Below are positions 62,695-64,000 of a DNA stretch of 64,000 bases, one piece after another (position 1 is the stretch's first letter; the number at the start of each line of letters is the position of its first letter). The position numbers and the translations under genes were made by a program. This DNA is from Typha latifolia (Eukaryota > Streptophyta > Magnoliopsida > Poales > Typhaceae): the NCBI GenBank assembly GCA_019914945.1, contig CM034105.1, positions 12,090,001 through 12,154,000 of the forward strand. Reading direction: 5' to 3'. Below the pieces are notes generated by a model. The model was not told the DNA's origin. It saw nothing but the letters and a program-made list of their open reading frames with translations, and made no database searches.

Positions 62695-64000
62695 CTGCCA
62701 ATAATCAAGTCGCAGCCACCCAACTTGGTAAATCTACAACATTTACCGATGCAAGCTTCCACATAAAAGGAGAATCAAAATTTGAAATCTAATTAAGGGA
62801 ACATTATTTTGTGTAGTTGCTACAAACAGCAGCAATAACAACTAATACTAGGGGTGCCAAAAATTAACCCGACCCAACAACCAAGCTTTTAAATGGGTTT
62901 AGGTAAATCCTAATCGGGTTCCAGCCATAAACGGGTCACCCCACCTAACCCGACTAATAATCGGGTCGTGCTCAGGTTTATAACACTCACCTACCCCGTC
63001 TCAAATACTCAATACATCACACTACTTTCATTTTCTCCTCTTCATTTTCTCCACTTCTCTTTATTCCGCCATGCCCACATTTCCAGCCAACTTCTCATTT
63101 TCGACGCTGGAGAGGAAGGTGATAACAACAACAAGGAGAATGAGATGGAGCGGATTTGTGGCTGCTCCTCAAGCCAAACTCCAAACTGAAAGATCGGATT
63201 TGGAAACTTCTCCTAGGCAAATTTGTACCTGGATCTACAGTATGAAGTATCAGTGGACGTTATCAAAACAATTGGCGTATCAAATCCGTCTCCCCTCCTT
63301 GAAGATGGCTACTTCAACCTTGATCTCAACCAACACATGTTATAGTGCAAAAATAATTCGTCTTTACTAGAATATTCAATTTAATTTCCTCTTATTTGCA
63401 TTTAAAAATGCAAGTAGTCAGTAGAATCGTCTTCTTTTACATGCTTTTAGCTATCTGTTTAAATTCATATTGATTGGTTTATTTGATCATTGATATGTCG
63501 TTTTCCTCTTATTTTTATAGATCGGTTGTGCTCGTTGCAATAAGTGACTATAGAACATATCTATGATATCATTTTTGTGGTGTATAAGTTAGTCGATTGT
63601 TTTAATTGTGTTGTGTTATCGTATTATCATGCTACATGTATATGACCCATTTATTAGATGGGTTACACAAGTCATGTCATGTTGTGCCTATTTCCGAATC
63701 ATAACCTTCATTACCTCCAAAGCCCCAACCAAATGTTGATAGCACATGGACATCCCCCACTCCCTTTCAAAACTTCTTACCGTATCAAGGCCTATCCCTT
63801 TACAACTACTTGTGAGCTATTGAGTTATGTGGATCCCTTTTATCGTGTCCAACTTTATTTTCTATATCAAACTCGAGTTCTATCATGCTTATCTCACTAG
63901 CTCCTATTTCCTACCAAATCAGTTTTGATCTTTTTGTTATCTCTTGAGCCACTTCCCACTATTTGAGATCAGTTCTATTCACCAGAGCCATGTATGGACT
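62695..64000. other. right edge: SUVH4 intron or upstream DNA with a transposon end
   Basis: At about 62848 the sequence TAGGGGTGCCAAAA followed by ACCCGACCC...CGGGTT words resembles the terminus of a common plant DNA transposon family. CGGGTC/ACCCGAC words continue to about 62970, and a later AT-rich stretch near 63640 has a GACCCATTTATTAGATGGGTT palindrome. The + strand open frames at 62968-63370 and 63658-63900 match no known protein. No missing SUVH4 N-terminal exon was recognised on the - strand. Confidence 0.35.

Noticed and set aside
63071..63370. 99-codon + strand frame near the right edge
   Set aside because: No recognisable protein similarity; it follows a transposon terminus and is more likely repeat DNA.

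Overview
This is a window of plant nuclear DNA. The genes have short exons with GT-AG introns, the intergenic DNA is AT-rich, microsatellites are frequent (CT/GA, TA, TTC), and every recognisable gene belongs to a land-plant family. Family sequence details lean towards a monocot, but the species cannot be fixed by eye.

Five protein-coding genes are readable. (1) An ICE1/SCREAM-type bHLH transcription factor on the + strand (11,727-16,046, 4 coding exons, 501 aa). (2) An ARF2-clade auxin response factor on the - strand (25,616-21,218, 14 coding exons, 815 aa) that carries a tasiR-ARF target site. (3) A CORYNE-type membrane pseudokinase on the - strand (33,824-32,012, 2 coding exons, 409 aa). 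(4) An ASR3-like trihelix transcription factor on the - strand (40,332-39,012, 3 coding exons, 285 aa), with a decayed fragment of the same gene 0.8 kb beyond its 3' end. (5) A SUVH4/KRYPTONITE-type H3K9 methyltransferase on the - strand, which occupies the last third of the window (62,694-43,604). Eleven exons cover the SRA, pre-SET, SET and post-SET domains; the N-terminal exon(s) lie beyond the right edge or were not recognised. All exon joins of the five genes were checked for reading-frame continuity.

The SUVH4 introns hold most of the mobile DNA: a decayed 3.1-kb hAT transposon in a 4.5-kb GC-AG intron, a Mutator-like element with a 9-10-bp target duplication, a tandem TRIM-like LTR array with an initiator-Met primer-binding site, a tRNA-derived SINE-like segment, and two local tandem duplications. 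Outside genes there are GC-rich-ended MITE-like elements (847-1306 with an exact 8-bp target duplication, plus a relative at 28.1 kb), a further TIR element at 10.7-11.2 kb, and long microsatellites.

The genes do not form a pathway or cluster. They are independent regulators of cold/stomatal (ICE1), auxin (ARF2), CLE-peptide meristem (CRN), immune or stress transcription (ASR3-like) and heterochromatin (SUVH4) functions. No undescribed multi-gene system is visible. The most interesting items are the TE-loaded GC-AG intron in the silencing gene SUVH4, the TRIM array, and the recent trihelix duplication with internal deletion.
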